The notes beneath the pieces were generated by a model that searched no databases, had not been told where the DNA came from, and was given only the letters and a program-made list of their open reading frames with translations. From Cephalotrichum gorgonifer (lineage: Eukaryota > Ascomycota > Sordariomycetes > Microascales > Microascaceae), in assembly GCA_900312665.1 (NCBI GenBank), contig ONZQ02000016.1, forward strand, positions 186,001 through 250,000: a DNA stretch of 64,000 nt, given 5' to 3'. Shown here piece after piece: positions 33,083 through 45,301 of this stretch. The position numbers and the translations under genes were made by a program. Each line of letters opens with the position of its first letter. Position 1 is the first letter of the stretch.

Positions 33083-33666
33083 GGGGTTGGCTATTGCAGC
33101 TTCCGGTTATGTTGGGGGAAGGGAAACCTGACTTTCGTTCACTATTTCATTCTGTGTATATACCGTTAATGTTCTAGCTTGGGGATTACCGTTCTATTTA
33201 TATACATTTTATGGGGAAATATGGTCGGGTCATGCGAGAGATTAGCGCCTTCGTTTGTATGCATGCTTATTTCTACTCATTGGCGGGTCTATCCATCATC
33301 CAAACGGATCTTAACTTTGGTCCGACTCAGCTAGCAGGGAAGGTGGATACCGTGATATTCATGATGATTGGAGGGCACATCGGGGCATATACTCCGATAA
33401 CAATTGCTTTGGATTATTTTATGGGTCCTATGTTATCATTATTGAGCAATTGCGAAAGCCAAATTAGTCTAGGAAGGCACACAGAGCGCACGGCATTCAA
33501 CACCACTGCATTCTCCCTATGAATACTAAGAAAGCCCCTGATTTTGCGACTGCCACATATATCACAGCCATAACTCTCCCGACCTGGCCCATATAGCTCG
33601 GCGTATGCAACGGGCGTGTACCAAACAGCACCAATCACCAGTTTACCAGCGTAGCGGACCGCACAA
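33083..33666. other. Intergenic
   Basis: 3' UTR of the secreted-protein gene and the promoter of the next small gene. Nothing else seen. Confidence 0.5.
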
Positions 33667-34002
33667 ATGTCTGAAACCAACCCGAACCAACTCGAACAGG
33701 CCAAGACGCCCGCCAGCAACGAAACCCGCCGCGTCTCCGACGGCGACAGACAGGTCACGGGGCACCGCGACCAAGAGAGCTACTACGACCCCGCCACGGG
33801 CGCCTATAGTCTACAGTTCGACTATGCTACTGTCATTGGCGTACACCACCGCAGCGAGAGTACCGACGCTCAGGGGGTGTATCGCGAGCGAGACGTCGAC
33901 ATCAGGGATGATGGGTCGAAGCACGTACATAGCGTTTGCATCAACCCGAATACGAGGACGAAGGTTGAGAGGGACTATGAGGTCCAGGAGGATGAGTACT
34001 AA
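33667..34002 (+). CDS. Small hypothetical protein (111 aa)
   Basis: Single-exon frame with good codon character: an acidic, Gln/Asn-rich start (MSETNPNQLEQAKTPASNE), then a beta-like middle (YYDPATGAYSLQFDYATVIG) and a charged, acidic C-terminus. No signal peptide, membrane helix or known motif. It may be a soluble cytoplasmic protein. Its reality rests on frame length and composition only. Confidence 0.5.
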   Translation: MSETNPNQLEQAKTPASNETRRVSDGDRQVTGHRDQESYYDPATGAYSLQFDYATVIGVHHRSESTDAQGVYRERDVDIRDDGSKHVHSVCINPNTRTKVERDYEVQEDEY

Positions 34003-34297
34003 TGGGGCAGTAGGGCTATTGATATGAATATAGTCGGCATGCTTTGCATAGGTCTCAAGTTGGGCACGAGTTAGCTTAGTGTATGATTCATGAGAAATGA
34101 GAAAAGGTCCGTTCGCAAGGAAATGGATAGTTTTCCAGTCTCCCTACTTGCACACGTGTATTGTGGACGCTACCATTTCCAGTATAATTTTGGTGGTAGC
34201 AGGTATGGTCTCGTCAGTTGATTTCCGATCTTCGCTAGCCACTACTGTGGAGTGAATGGCTATTGAGTGCATGACGGATTATCCCACTCATTAGGTG

Positions 34298-37200
34298 TTA
34301 TACCCCATCCGGCCGACCAGCGCCGTGTTGAAAATTGCCGGGAATCTGGTCAAAGTTCCACTGACTTTCACATGAGCACGGTTCCATCGCAGGCCGACCA
34401 CAGTACAGGCACGTGTCCAGCCCAATAAAGCTCTCAAATAAGTTACCATGCACCGGGTATTCCTGGCCCATATTATCTGAGTTCTCCATAGAGTCATCCT
34501 GTGCATCTTCCTGATGGGCGATGGTTTCGGAGGGTTGGAAAGCGCTGGAAGCCTGACAAGTGGCTGGAGGCCGCCTGGATCGGAGTATTATGTCACATGT
34601 TGCCATGTTGGAGTCGTTGCTTTCGGATGAGCCTGGTGTTGGGGCTTGAAGCACACTTGGCTTCGGAGCAAAATTTTCTTTTTGGCATGAGGGTATTAAC
34701 GCAGGAACTGCGTGGTGCGGCGAAGGTAGACGACGGGATGATATCCTGTCGTTCCGAGGGTCGGCTAAGGAGCCATATATAACCCTACATTCGTGCATAG
34801 ATTCAGAGAAGAATTCCAAAAGTGTATGCCACGCTGTTTTAGCTAAAGCTTCAGTCGATGGGCTATCAGGGACGTGCGCAAGCGTCCTGTGGCACTTCTC
34901 GAAAAACACTGGCCGGAAGGTGATGAACTTCTCATCAAACGTCGCCTGTACTTCATCGAGCTCAACCACCGGATAGAAGTCTGCCAGGCATTTAGGTTAA
35001 TAATGGTTCTTACTTTGTGACTACTAGAGTTGCGAGTCGTCTTACTTGAATCTGGGATGACGGAATCCCGGGGAAACAGAGTCTTCCAGAGCGTTTCCCA
35101 GTCGATAACTTGGCCTTTCGCCTTCCGGTCCCGGAGTCGATCATCCACAGCGGGCAAGATTCCGTCTTCCGGGTCATTTGGGGCCTCTACCGTGCTAGCG
35201 TCTTTTATCGGACAAATTCGTTCGACACGTAGATGTGCCTCTACCTCCGCCCGTGTTGCGAATAATTGCTGACACCGGCTACAAACCTCTCGTAGCGGGC
35301 CACCTGGCCTTTTATGGAAGGTGTGAACATGTCGTCTTTGCAGCTATTAGAAGCTTGCCACATCGAGCTGTGCTGGTGAGGGTAGACTTACTTAAGAAGG
35401 GACATGTTGGGAAACGACTGACTGGCGCAGTTGGGGTGTGAGCGAACATTGAACCGAAGAGGATTGCGTCTTCGAAAAGGACAGCTCAACTCCTGATGTC
35501 TCTTCAACTTCTTCCTCGTCGGCGGAGATTTTCCCGATTCGACATCCCCGCTGTCGTCCCCGTGCGTATCGTCGTCGCCGTCACCACTCCGCCCAAGATT
35601 CCTCGAACATTGTGTCCTTCCGCGCTTCCGCCTATCTGATTCTGCACGAGACGTATTGGTGGTGTTATGAGAAACGCCTTGTCTCGATTGGTCTTCACCC
35701 TTGCGGTAAGACGCATGGTGTTCTGCGCGCCCTACGATGCTGGATAGCTCGGCTAGGCAGCGATGGACGCTCTCCCAAGCGTCTTGTGGGTCGGCGAGCT
35801 CTCCCAACCTGGTTGCAAACGCCGAGGCTAATAAATCATTGCAGATCTCCTCTGTCGTGCTGCAAAAGTCCGAATCAACACTCATGGGTGGGCTTAAGTC
35901 TTGCTCACTGCCCGAGCTAAAATCACTCCGGCATGACTTGGTTAGGCTCGGTAACGAACATCTGAACCAGTTAGCGGTGTCCTGGAAGTGCAGTGATAGA
36001 AAGGGCTCGAGATATCCTCGAGGAACGATACCTTAGCTTGGGTGGACCTTTATCGGAACCATCTTTACCCTTCTGGTTCAACGTAGTGGGCGTATCATCT
36101 GGTAATGAAGGTTTCGCCACCGTTGATTGAATGACTAGGTTTACTGTAGGGGTATTCGGTGGGCTTAGTTGGTCCTCCTCCCATTCTTGCAATGTGCTTG
36201 GTTCCAACACAGCAGCACTCTGACCGAACAGCCACGCAGAACAGGCTTTAAGGCTATCACTTTCCGTCTTGTCGGTTGTTTTCCGTAAATCCCGCGCTAG
36301 TATCTGCAGGGCCGACATGCAATCGTTGTTTCTGGAGTTTGGGTTGGCTCCATTGCGAATAAGGACTCGTATAGCCTGTCTCCACCCCCTTCTCGCTGCC
36401 ACATGTAGCGCGGTCTCTCCTTGCCTGCTCCGTGCGGAAACATCTGCCCCAGAACGTATGAGGTGCTTTAGTATTCTAACCCCGTTGTCATTGTTCTTGG
36501 GCAGATGGGTAATAAAGGCCGACAAGACCGTGTTTCCGCCGAGATCGTATCCATTCACGTCTACCTTGCAGGCAATGAGCTCACGAGTAAGACACTCGCG
36601 TAGTACAATATCGTCCTTTGGGGAGCCAGGCGGAGCAAGGCGCCATGGGTCGAAGCCGAAACCCCAACCGTTATGTCGGGTTATATCTGATAGCGTCGCT
36701 TTAGCTACGTAATGAAGCCCGTTTCGGCCATGGAAGTCTTCTCGATCGGGCTGCAGCATGCATGATACGATGAACTCCCTCGCATTCATGACAGGTCCCG
36801 GATGTGAGGGCACTGGGTCGAATTTAGGGCCCTCAACCTCGGCGCCAAGGCTCAGAATCGACTCAGGACGGGGAACGATATCCGTTTTGACGGGATTGTA
36901 TCCAAAAGCATCTCGACGACGCACTTGGGAGATAATCCGTGGTTCAAGAGGCAGAGACTTCAGATAGTCCTCACTGACAAGCCGGGAGATGACATGGAAG
37001 CAGGTCCGGCCATAAATATCTCGCTTCTGCATGAAGTCTCCGTCGTCCATTGCCCGAACACACCCCAGAAGGCTAGATATGTTGGATGAGTTAGCATACG
37101 AAGCCTCCGCGAGAATGTGTAGAAATGTTTGTCCAGCGGTGTTGACCCTCCTCAGGTCTATTCCTTCAACCGATATCATGCGAAGTAGATTCTGTCTCCT

Positions 37201-38330
37201 CCCTCTTGCAGCCAGGAAGTGCATAACCGTATGGCCGAATCGATCGATGAAGGTGTGGTCCGTTGTCTGCATCTCATCATCCAGAACCCTCCCTCCTCTA
37301 TCGGTGAGGCCCAAGGGTGTCACCCAGTACATTTTCTCTGCATCATTAGATGCGGCACACAAACAGGAACCATTTTCGTGCGCATATCTGCCCTCGATAC
37401 AAGTTTCGAATTGTTGCCAATGCATATCGGCTAATAATAGCTGGCCTGGTAGAATCACACGATCACGAGCTTGTCTAGGCCAGGTTGGTGGCTTGAGGCT
37501 GGGCCTCAAACCGGAGACGTGCGAGGAGCGGCCAGTGGCGGCTGAATAGTTGTCTTCATGCTTGGAGACGGTCTCATAACGGTTGACCTTTTGTCTCTGT
37601 GATTGAATGGGTACATCGTTCAGATCATTGTACGAGCGAAGATTCGAGGGGTTGGCAGCGGGCGAGAGGACTTGGATCGGGAGGCTTAGTTGCAAAGGAG
37701 ATTGGCGGTGGGGGAGCAAGAGGTCGTTTCCTGGTGTTTTCCCCTTCTCCCTAAGGCCTTTCTCATCTCCGCTTTCAACTTGTCAGCCTTCCAATAGACA
37801 ATGATTGACAACCGTAAAGCTCGACCCAGAACAAAAATAGGTCTCTTCCTCCCACTTACTGCCGTTGTATGTGCCGATCTAGAAGATCCTTACGATAAAA
37901 CTTTCTACTACACCCGACGAATTGGCATTCGATGCGGGGGGCCTTGTGACTCAACTGGTGACGACTGCATTATGTGTTAGTGTCAGTTAGTTATATAGAT
38001 CAGATGATATTCGGAACCGGCATTGTGCGGCCGAAATAGTCAGGGGAGGAACCATTTAACCTGAGGTGTTCCTTTCTCGAGAAGGACTGATGCGCCAAGA
38101 CGTCAGTAAACTCATGTGCTGGGCTCAGGGACGTTAAAACTCCATGCCAAGATGCCTCAGACAAGTGGAAGAAGACGCACCCTTGATGGAACGCATTCAT
38201 AGCAAACGTGGACGGGCACTCCCTTGAGGGCCTTGGAAACACGCCCGGTGACAGGTGTATACTTCGTGGGACTGTGGCCTCGTTTGGCAGCTCTACTAGT
38301 CCTAACGCCCTTAGTCGGCTGTGACGTCAT
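34298..38330 (-). CDS. C2H2 zinc-finger / ankyrin-repeat / C-terminal zinc-finger protein
   Basis: One seven-exon gene of 1187 residues. Exons: 38330-38181, 38086-38061, 37964-37860, 37771-36032, 35961-35392, 35335-35046 and 34980-34298; every junction keeps phase. Residues 43-65 form a finger (CYECVPSRSF...HLSRHQLSH) and 72-94 a second (CQFVGCSRKF...DRHIQRH). The large fourth exon carries ankyrin repeats (DRFGHTVMHFLAARGRR, NTAGQTFLHILAEASY, SRQGETALHVAARRGWRQAI). The C-terminal third has a further Cys/His module (LSCPFRRRNPLRF, SHPNCASQSFPNMSLLK, RHVHTFHK, VCSRCQQLF) common in fungal uncharacterised proteins. TAA 35971 and TAA 35388 look like stops but lie inside introns with CTAAC or GTAAGT signals. 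It is probably a nuclear regulator; target unknown. Confidence 0.85.
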
Positions 38331-40593
38331 GATAGAAGTGTTTCAACCGGGACGAAACGTGCTCGTCGTCAAGCCCGCGAGAGTACTCTCGCCGATCTAT
38401 CGCTTCGACTTAGTGGAGCTTGGAAGTGTTGTGCGGTTATAAGGCTGCTAATCGTTTTCCCGCTGCTCACCGTATCCTGTAGTAAGGTGCAACAATTCCT
38501 GGGATTCGGACGCGAGAAGGTGAGATGGGCTTTGAGTCGATCGGGCCTACACAATTGGCGTGTAAGTGGATATTCAATGTCGGATATACGCTGCAGGAAA
38601 AAGTATGGAGCAAGTCGAGCTGAGAGCGAAACTTCCCAACTGGAAAAGCTAGGTCTGCTTTTTTTTTCTGAGCCACAGCTGTGAGAGGCCTCATGTGCAC
38701 CTGTGTGATGAAGTGATTTTGCGCAGCTCTTATTGGTTTATACTGCCCAGTATCAGGACGCTCATCCTTGAACTGTTGCCGCCTGAATGGCAATTCGCGA
38801 AAGAAAGAAAAAAGAAGCAAGGTATCTCTGGTAGCCGCAATTACGCCGATATGATGCCTGTCGAGATGAATGAGACTGGCACCTATCGAATATACCCCAC
38901 ATGGAAATGCATCTATCAAGAGAAGGAAAGTGCTGTAATTCGTCCAAACCCGCCAGTATAGGAGAAGAAATGGATTGATAAGGCAGATAGCAAAACACGG
39001 AAACACATGAACCGAAACGTATTAGGGAAGTCGCCCAAACTCAACGGTATTACTACAATGTCGTTCTCAAGAGTATCAAATCTACAGCGGGAGCATCTGG
39101 ATCTTAAAATTATGGGGATAGGTTATGGAGATAGTCTGAATATGAGGTCACAGCAGAACTTCCTACACTTCATTACTTGAGCCAATATAATAAATAAGAG
39201 GCGGCCTCACCTCGTGAATGCTATTATCAACTGATGTGCACTACTCCGTACCGTTCCTGAAAATACTACCTATCCCCCACGTTTAAACATAGTGACAACC
39301 CGATAGAGATATCGCGATCATCAGTATGTCCACATCCACGACCCTCCCATGCTCTAGGCCATCCCTTCTTTCTCGATGCGACAGCTGCGGAAAGCGGCAC
39401 ACCAAACCCAAGTAAGTTGTTGAATTCGACTATACTACCCAAATTCCAACAAAGCTATTGGAACAAGAAGTCAAACTGATGACGTCTGGTATGTGTTTCC
39501 AGCAACAGCTCCACGCTCAATTCGTTTTTATACGACACCACATCTCTGGCAGACCGACTTCTCCAGGGCGCTGTGGCTGATGATCAGACTGGCCCTTGCA
39601 GTCCCACTTCCCTGCAAGCGGTAAAGGAGCGGCGCCGGAAGGATGTAAAAGAGGCGGTACAATTACATACAACAGTGCAGCAGAGGTTGGCAGACACCGT
39701 CAAGCCAAAGGCACACTCGACGGTAAGAAGTGGTCATAAGATATATTTCAAAGCCGGATTGCAATCGTACCATACTCTCCTGTGGTAGCTACAACCTGCT
39801 AATATAAATCGTTTTTTTAGCTTACTGGAGTAGGATCCCAGTTTGACTAGATGGAGTCTTTGACACGCCCGTCGTGAGAATACCACACAACAGTTATTTT
39901 GGAGGACCTCTCCGTTATTTTCGAAGACAGCGAGAGGAATCTAACAGCCGGTCTTAGGCTGGCAGGCCATGGACTGGACGAAGCGTTTGAGAGGAAATGC
40001 CGGATCTAGATGTGGCTATGACTCCACGAAAGACGCTGAAAGTTCGTTAACTCGGGTTATTTAGGCCACAAGGCTAGGCCGTGAAGGGGGATGTCGAGAG
40101 CTGCGGCGCTTTACTCGCTCGATGTTTCGGAGGATAATGGTATTTCTTCTCTAAAACTGCATGCCTAGGACGAATGAAGAAATGTAGCATCCTATCGTGT
40201 TCCCCAACTAGTTACCAGGAGCTGTGTAGGTCTAAATTGAAGCGACCCTGGACCAAGATCCTATATCCCACTTTCTGTCATGTCTCGCCTGCTAACGAAT
40301 AACCTCCATGGACTGGCACAACCAAGGTGGGCCCTTTCACTTAGCGTCTTTTCTTCTTGTCCTTTGACCAATCAACAACATGCACCCCGCTTCTACTCCA
40401 ACCGTCCCATCCCCACGGGGTGGGGTGGAGCCACGACAATGGAACTGGTGTCTGTGTCCACTATTTCCCTCTCCATTCATTAATATACGGGCTATGTGAA
40501 TTACTGCATATCCCGCCAATCCCTCTTACATACCTCCGGTGTACAAGGAACGAATCCCTAAATCTAGCTAGCGAAACACGTCAGCCGTCAGCC
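38331..40593. other. Intergenic, possibly a decayed regulator gene
   Basis: No intact gene. Coding-like fragments around 39326-40015 are listed separately. The rest, including 38331-39300, shows nothing I can support. Confidence 0.45.
39326..40015 (+). pseudogene. Coding-like remnant, possibly of a fungal regulator
   Basis: Starts MSTSTTLPCSRPSLL and continues SRCDSCGKRHTKPK up to a GTAAGT donor, resembling the first Cys-x2-Cys half of a fungal zinc cluster. Downstream pieces in other frames keep coding character (PTSLQAVKERRRKDVKEAV at about 39605-39660; LEDLSVIFEDSERNLTAGL at about 39900-39955), but no consistent splice model links them. It may be a decayed gene. Confidence 0.3.
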
Positions 40594-41667
40594 ATGACTG
40601 ACCGTCCGAACGGACCGACGACACTCCTCACTCTGCCCTGGGAGATCCGCCATCAGATCTTCACCGACCTTTTCCGATCAACCACCTTTCATTCACATAG
40701 ACCTTCTGCTCAATACCTCTCCATCCTGCGGGTCTGTCGCCAGACATACCACGAGGCCGCGCCTCTCGTCCTCCCCAACGCGCGCGTCTACTGCAAGGGG
40801 AATGCGGCCATGCTGCGTACCCTGGGCAGGATGAACCCAGAACAGATCACGCAGCTCCGACACTTAATCGTGTCTCACAGCTCCGTAGGCTTCAACTTAG
40901 ACCTGCGGTCCGATGACCGACGGGCCGGCGACGTCCCCGAAGAGGACGACGGCTGGGTCTCGGAAACCGGGGACGATCTCGCCTACTGGGATGAGGACGC
41001 CGACGTTCGCTACTTCCAGCTGGGTGCGCTCCTGAGCCTGTTCCCGGGCCTACGACTCGACCTCCTCGAGGTCTTCTTCGGCGCGGGGGGGAGCGTCGGC
41101 CCGTATACGGCTTTCCAGACGACCGACTGCTTTGGGTCCCTGCTCGAGGCGGACGGGTACCGCCGGCTCTGGATGCACGCGGCGGCCGGAGACGATGGCC
41201 AGGCGTGGGTTGACGTCCCGTCCGCGGAGGATTGGGGCGGGATCATCGAGCGAAAGTTCAAACCGTACGCGGGCTGGAAGGTGCAGATCGGGCTGAGGGG
41301 GCGCAGGTGGGAGGACAGGCGTGATAGCGAACTGTGGGGCATGACCCTGGGCACCGGGATCACACTGGTTGAGGCCAAGTATGACGAGAGAGATGCTGGG
41401 GATGATGATTCAGACGGTCATTCTGGCGAGGATGTTACCGATATTGTAGTGAATAGGGGCCATGCTGCGGACTTTTCTGTCAAAGAGGTCGACGGTCCCG
41501 TATTGAGATGTATGGTGACAGGGGATGGATCTGATTGTCCGAGGTACTTCAGGAGGGCGTCGGACGCGCTCCGGAAGCTGGTTAGGGAGAATGGCTGGGA
41601 GGCCATTGAGATCATAGATGTGTACCATGTTAGCTGTTGCGGTTCTAAAGACCATCCGAATGTCTGA
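40594..41667 (+). CDS. F-box-like / 2EXR-like fungal protein
   Basis: Single-exon frame of 357 residues from MTDRPNGPTTLLTLPWEIRH. The opening LLTLPWEIRHQIFTDLF followed by LSILRVCRQTYHEAAPLVL is the short helical module found in fungal F-box-like and 2EXR-type proteins, thought to mediate protein contacts. The middle is acidic (DVPEEDDGWVSETGDD, YDERDAGDDDSDGHSGED). No membrane or secretion signal. I chose the ATG at 40594 rather than an in-frame upstream one at 40357 because the upstream part has poor coding character. The ligand or partner is unknown. Confidence 0.65.
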   Translation: MTDRPNGPTTLLTLPWEIRHQIFTDLFRSTTFHSHRPSAQYLSILRVCRQTYHEAAPLVLPNARVYCKGNAAMLRTLGRMNPEQITQLRHLIVSHSSVGFNLDLRSDDRRAGDVPEEDDGWVSETGDDLAYWDEDADVRYFQLGALLSLFPGLRLDLLEVFFGAGGSVGPYTAFQTTDCFGSLLEADGYRRLWMHAAAGDDGQAWVDVPSAEDWGGIIERKFKPYAGWKVQIGLRGRRWEDRRDSELWGMTLGTGITLVEAKYDERDAGDDDSDGHSGEDVTDIVVNRGHAADFSVKEVDGPVLRCMVTGDGSDCPRYFRRASDALRKLVRENGWEAIEIIDVYHVSCCGSKDHPNV

Positions 41668-41970
41668 TATGCTGGATAGAGTCAGTACCTCACTCGGTAT
41701 TTCACACCGCTAATGGGCTTGTCTGAGAAGAGCCTCTCTGGCGTTACGGAGGGGCTATGTAGTTATCTTGGAGATATGCCTGGCGTGAGTACTTCATTGC
41801 TGAATCAGAACGCGTGTTCTTTCTCTCAATGAGCTGTTATCTTAACTTTCATCAGACGAATATGTCCTACATTTTTTTTTCAATATGGTGTAAATTTCTA
41901 GATGTAGAGAAATAAAGTATAAGCTCATACAAACAATAAGAGCATATTAAAAACCCTTCTCCCTGATCAT
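41668..41970. other. Intergenic, convergent 3' flanks
   Basis: AT-rich, with a T-run and AATAAAG near 41910. It fits two converging 3' UTRs. Confidence 0.5.
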
Positions 41971-43710
41971 TCAACAGCCGTTGGCCACCCACTGCTCCGC
42001 CAACTGCTTCGCCATCTTCTGAAGAGTCTGCTTCTGCAAGTCCTCCCTGTTCTCACCCGTCCGCTCCTCGGGCGAGAACCGCGTGGAGTCGGTGTTCGGC
42101 TTGGTGGAGTAGTCGAGGTCGCCGCTCTGCTTGTTGAGGACCTGCTGGTAGAGCTCGTTGGAGTTGCTGCTCAGCGGCTGGTTCTTGGGCCTCCAGGCCA
42201 CCTTGGTCGTCTCCCCCCTGCCGAAGAACTCGGCATTCACGTGCACGCCCTTCTCGCCATCGTCGAAGTCCCAGCGGATGCGGAACAGGTCGCCGGGCTG
42301 CATCTTGACCGCCGGGATGTTGCCGCTAGCCTTGACGTTGACGGCTTTAGTCACCTTCCCCTCGAGGCCGGTAACAAAGCGGTATCGCCTGAATTACCGT
42401 CGGTTAGATCTCCCTCTCTGATAGGCGGGGTCACGGGATCTCGTCACTTACATCTCTACCGGGAAGTGTGTGGTCACAAGCTTCAGGCCTGAAGACGACT
42501 GGATAATATCGGCGAAGTTCGGTCCCAACATAGCCATCGCGGACTGGAGCGGGTAGGTGGATACGGCTTCCACCTCTCTCTTCTTAAAGCTATGAAGATT
42601 CGAGGATTCGCGAACTTGGAGGACCTCGCCTTCAAGATCTCTCTTGGACACAAGATCTATAGGTAAGATGTTAGTCAATATGCAGAGTCTCGATTCCTGC
42701 ATTTCAATCAATACTTACGGCAGTTTCCAGGTTGCTGTGGAATTTGGCCAGGATCATCCCCGCCATCCCCATTGTTGCCTCCGTTGTTGCCGCCGTTGTT
42801 GCCGCCATTGTTGCCGCCGTTATTGCCGCCATTGTTGCCGCCGTTGTTTCCTCCGTTGTTGCCGCCGTTGTTTCCTCCATTGTTGCCGCCATTGTTGCCG
42901 CCGTTGCTGCCGCCATTCGCAGATCTTACCGCTTCCCACGCCGATGCAAGGGCCGCCGCTATTCATCATACAAATCAGTGAGGGGAACTTAGTATGAAGG
43001 GAAGGACAACTTACTCCCACCGCTTGTGGCTTCGAGTGCACCCGTAAGCGGGCCGACTAGACTGGTAGCACCTGTAGCAGTTGCAACTAACAGAATGGTA
43101 AGCACCTTGCCGCCACGATACGAAGTCCAGGACACACTCACAAGCTAATGCCGCTGCTATCGCCGCCTCGACGCCGGCCTTCTTACTATCGTCACCCGTC
43201 CTGACATACTCGTCCACCAGCGCCCCTGCACTGTCGACTTTAGCATGGACGTTGTCGCCGAGCCCGTCAAAGGGGTTCTGGGGATACGCCTGGAAATAAT
43301 GTCAACAAAAATGTCGTAACAAAGAAGGATGTTGACGAGTGAGTCCTTACCGCATTTTCGATGGTATATGTCGTGGTTCCAAGGACCCATTCTCCTCCCC
43401 AAACGGCGCCATTGATGCATTGGTCAATAATATTGTTGAACGCATCACCACAGTAAGAATCGGCCTTGCCGGTATCGTCCCTGGCGCGGAAGTTTACCTG
43501 GCCGTAGTTCCATGTGTTGTCGTTGTTGGGTATGCTGGAGCTTGCGGATGAGCAAATGCCACCGACAAGTTCCTTCAAGATAAGAGCAACGTCGCTTCCC
43601 TTCAGGTTTGAGGACCCCTCAGAAAAAGGCTTGTTATCGTAACAGGTAGCCGCGAGAGCAGTCCTCGCAGCTCCCGCAAGAAGGGTGGCAAGAATAATTC
43701 TGGAGGTCAT
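41971..43710 (-). CDS. Secreted protein with Gly-Gly-Asn-Asn repeat tract
   Basis: Exons on the minus strand: 43710-43351, 43289-43142, 43086-43015, one around 42937-42717, 42656-42452 and 42388-41971, in phase where checked. Signal peptide MTSRIILATLLAGAARTALA. The N-terminal domain has cysteines in ATCYDNKPF, VGGICSSAS, SYCGDAF and DQCINGAVWGGEW. A linker leads to about a dozen GGNN units (residues near 205-250), then GDGGDDPGQIPQQPGNC, and a C-terminal domain (QPGDLFRIRWDFDDGEKGVH) ending in Cys. I do not recognise the family. The layout, with two domains separated by a flexible low-complexity spacer, suits an extracellular or wall-associated protein. The similarly cysteine-bearing secreted protein at 45302 is close by. 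Confidence 0.7.
42772..42920 (-). repeat. In-frame 12-bp tandem repeat encoding GGNN
   Basis: On the minus strand, GGCGGCAACAAT and close variants repeat about 12 times without a frame break. The variants are all synonymous (AAC/AAT, GGC/GGA), which suggests selection to keep the peptide. Confidence 0.9.
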
Positions 43711-45301
43711 GTTGAACTTTGGTCTATTAGATAAGGTGTGAACGAAAGTGGTTTGTCTGGAACATGTTGAGTACGAATATCCTACCACTTTATATATACG
43801 GCGACATGATTCCATATTTTGGTGTTTAACCTATTTTTATAACCAATCATTCTAGTATGGACAAGCGCTTATTTTCGTCTATTCTATGCGCGCTGCCTGC
43901 AAGAGTGAGACCGAGAAATTGTCGACATGCCTGTGCCGGAAAACGAGGCTATGCGCAAGCGACACCTGCATGCAGATTCTAAAGCTGACGTTGGGTTTTC
44001 TCGTATTACACTTACTGGCCCCTACTGACAGGCCCCCGCTGAGCATCGCCCCCAATCGATATAACCCCCAAGTGGGACGCAAAACACGAGCAGTGTGAGA
44101 CCCAAGGCTAGACCTACCATTGGAGGATTGCCAAATGCCCCCCTGAAGGGGCCATGGATATAGTAAATGTATACCTTGTGACTGAAGGTGCTGTTGGAAC
44201 ATGCAGGATATGACGGTCGCACCGGTGTTTTAACTACAGTTATGGCAATCAATTAGGTGCTCCATATGCTCAAGTAACGCAGAAGACAGCCACAGTGCCG
44301 CCTCAATCGTAACACGACGAGGATATAATGTAATGTATTTGAGCTGTATCGAGCACCATAAACCTCGGGACTCGAGAGCGAACGGAGAGGTAAAAGAACT
44401 AACCATTCAGTGGGCGTCATAGTCTCCATCAACCGAAGCTGTTTACTTCTGTTATCACCAAAACAATACACCTCATTTGGCATCACCCGGAAGTCGGCAC
44501 GGGAAATTCTTNNNNNNNNNNNNNNNNNNNNNNNNNNNNNNNNNNNNNNNNNNNNNNNNNNNNNNNNNNNNNNNNNNNNNNNNNNNNNNNNNNNNNNNNN
44601 NNNNNNNNNNNNNNNNNNNNNNNNNNNNNNNNNNNNNNNNNNNNNNNNNNNNNNNNNNNNNNNNNNNNNNNNNNNNNNNNNNNNNNNNNNNNNNNNNNNN
44701 NNNNNNNNNNNNNNNNNNNNNNNNNNNNNNNNNNNNNNNNNNNNNNNNNNNNNNNNNNNNNNNNNNNNNNNNNNNNNNNNNNNNNNNNNNNNNNNNNNNN
44801 NNNNNNNNNNNNNNNNNNNNNNNNNNNNNNNNNNNNNNNNNNNNNNNNNNNNNNNNNNNNNNNNNNNNNNNNNNNNNNNNNNNNNNNNNNNNNNNNNNNN
44901 NNNNNNNNNNNNNNNNNNNNNNNNNNNNNNNNNNNNNNNNNNNNNNNNNNNNNNNNNNNNNNNNNNNNNNNNNNNNNNNNNNNNNNNNNNNNNNNNNNNN
45001 NNNNNNNNNNNNNNNNNNNNNNNNNNNNNNNNNNNNNNNNNNNNNNNNNNNNNNNNNNNNNNNNNNNNNNNNNNNNNNNNNNNNNNNNNNNNNNNNNNNN
45101 NNNNNNNNNNNNNNNNNNNNNNNNNNNNNNNNNNNNNNNNNNNNNNNNNNNNNNNNNNNNNNNNNNNNNNNNTGTGTGGATACTTAGATCGTATTGTTCT
45201 GAAGTTGAATATATTCACTTCTCTTTATTTAAATACTAACCGTCTTCTTCTAGCAGGTCTTGCAATATGCTTCTGTCAACAACTCATCCAACATTATCAT
45301 C
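43711..45301. other. Intergenic with assembly gap
   Basis: Contains the promoter of the minus-strand secreted-protein gene (TTTATATATACG near 43790) and the N gap. No gene seen in the readable part. Confidence 0.5.
44512..45172. other. Assembly gap (N)
   Basis: 661 N bases. Confidence 1.

Noticed and set aside
35388..37719. Two separate genes, ankyrin protein and zinc-finger protein
   Set aside because: Their stop codons lie inside introns with good donors, branch sites and acceptors, and the joined frame is phase-perfect.
42732..42992. Plus-strand frames of LPP or VAA repeats
   Set aside because: They are other-frame readings of the GGNN-coding repeat on the minus strand.
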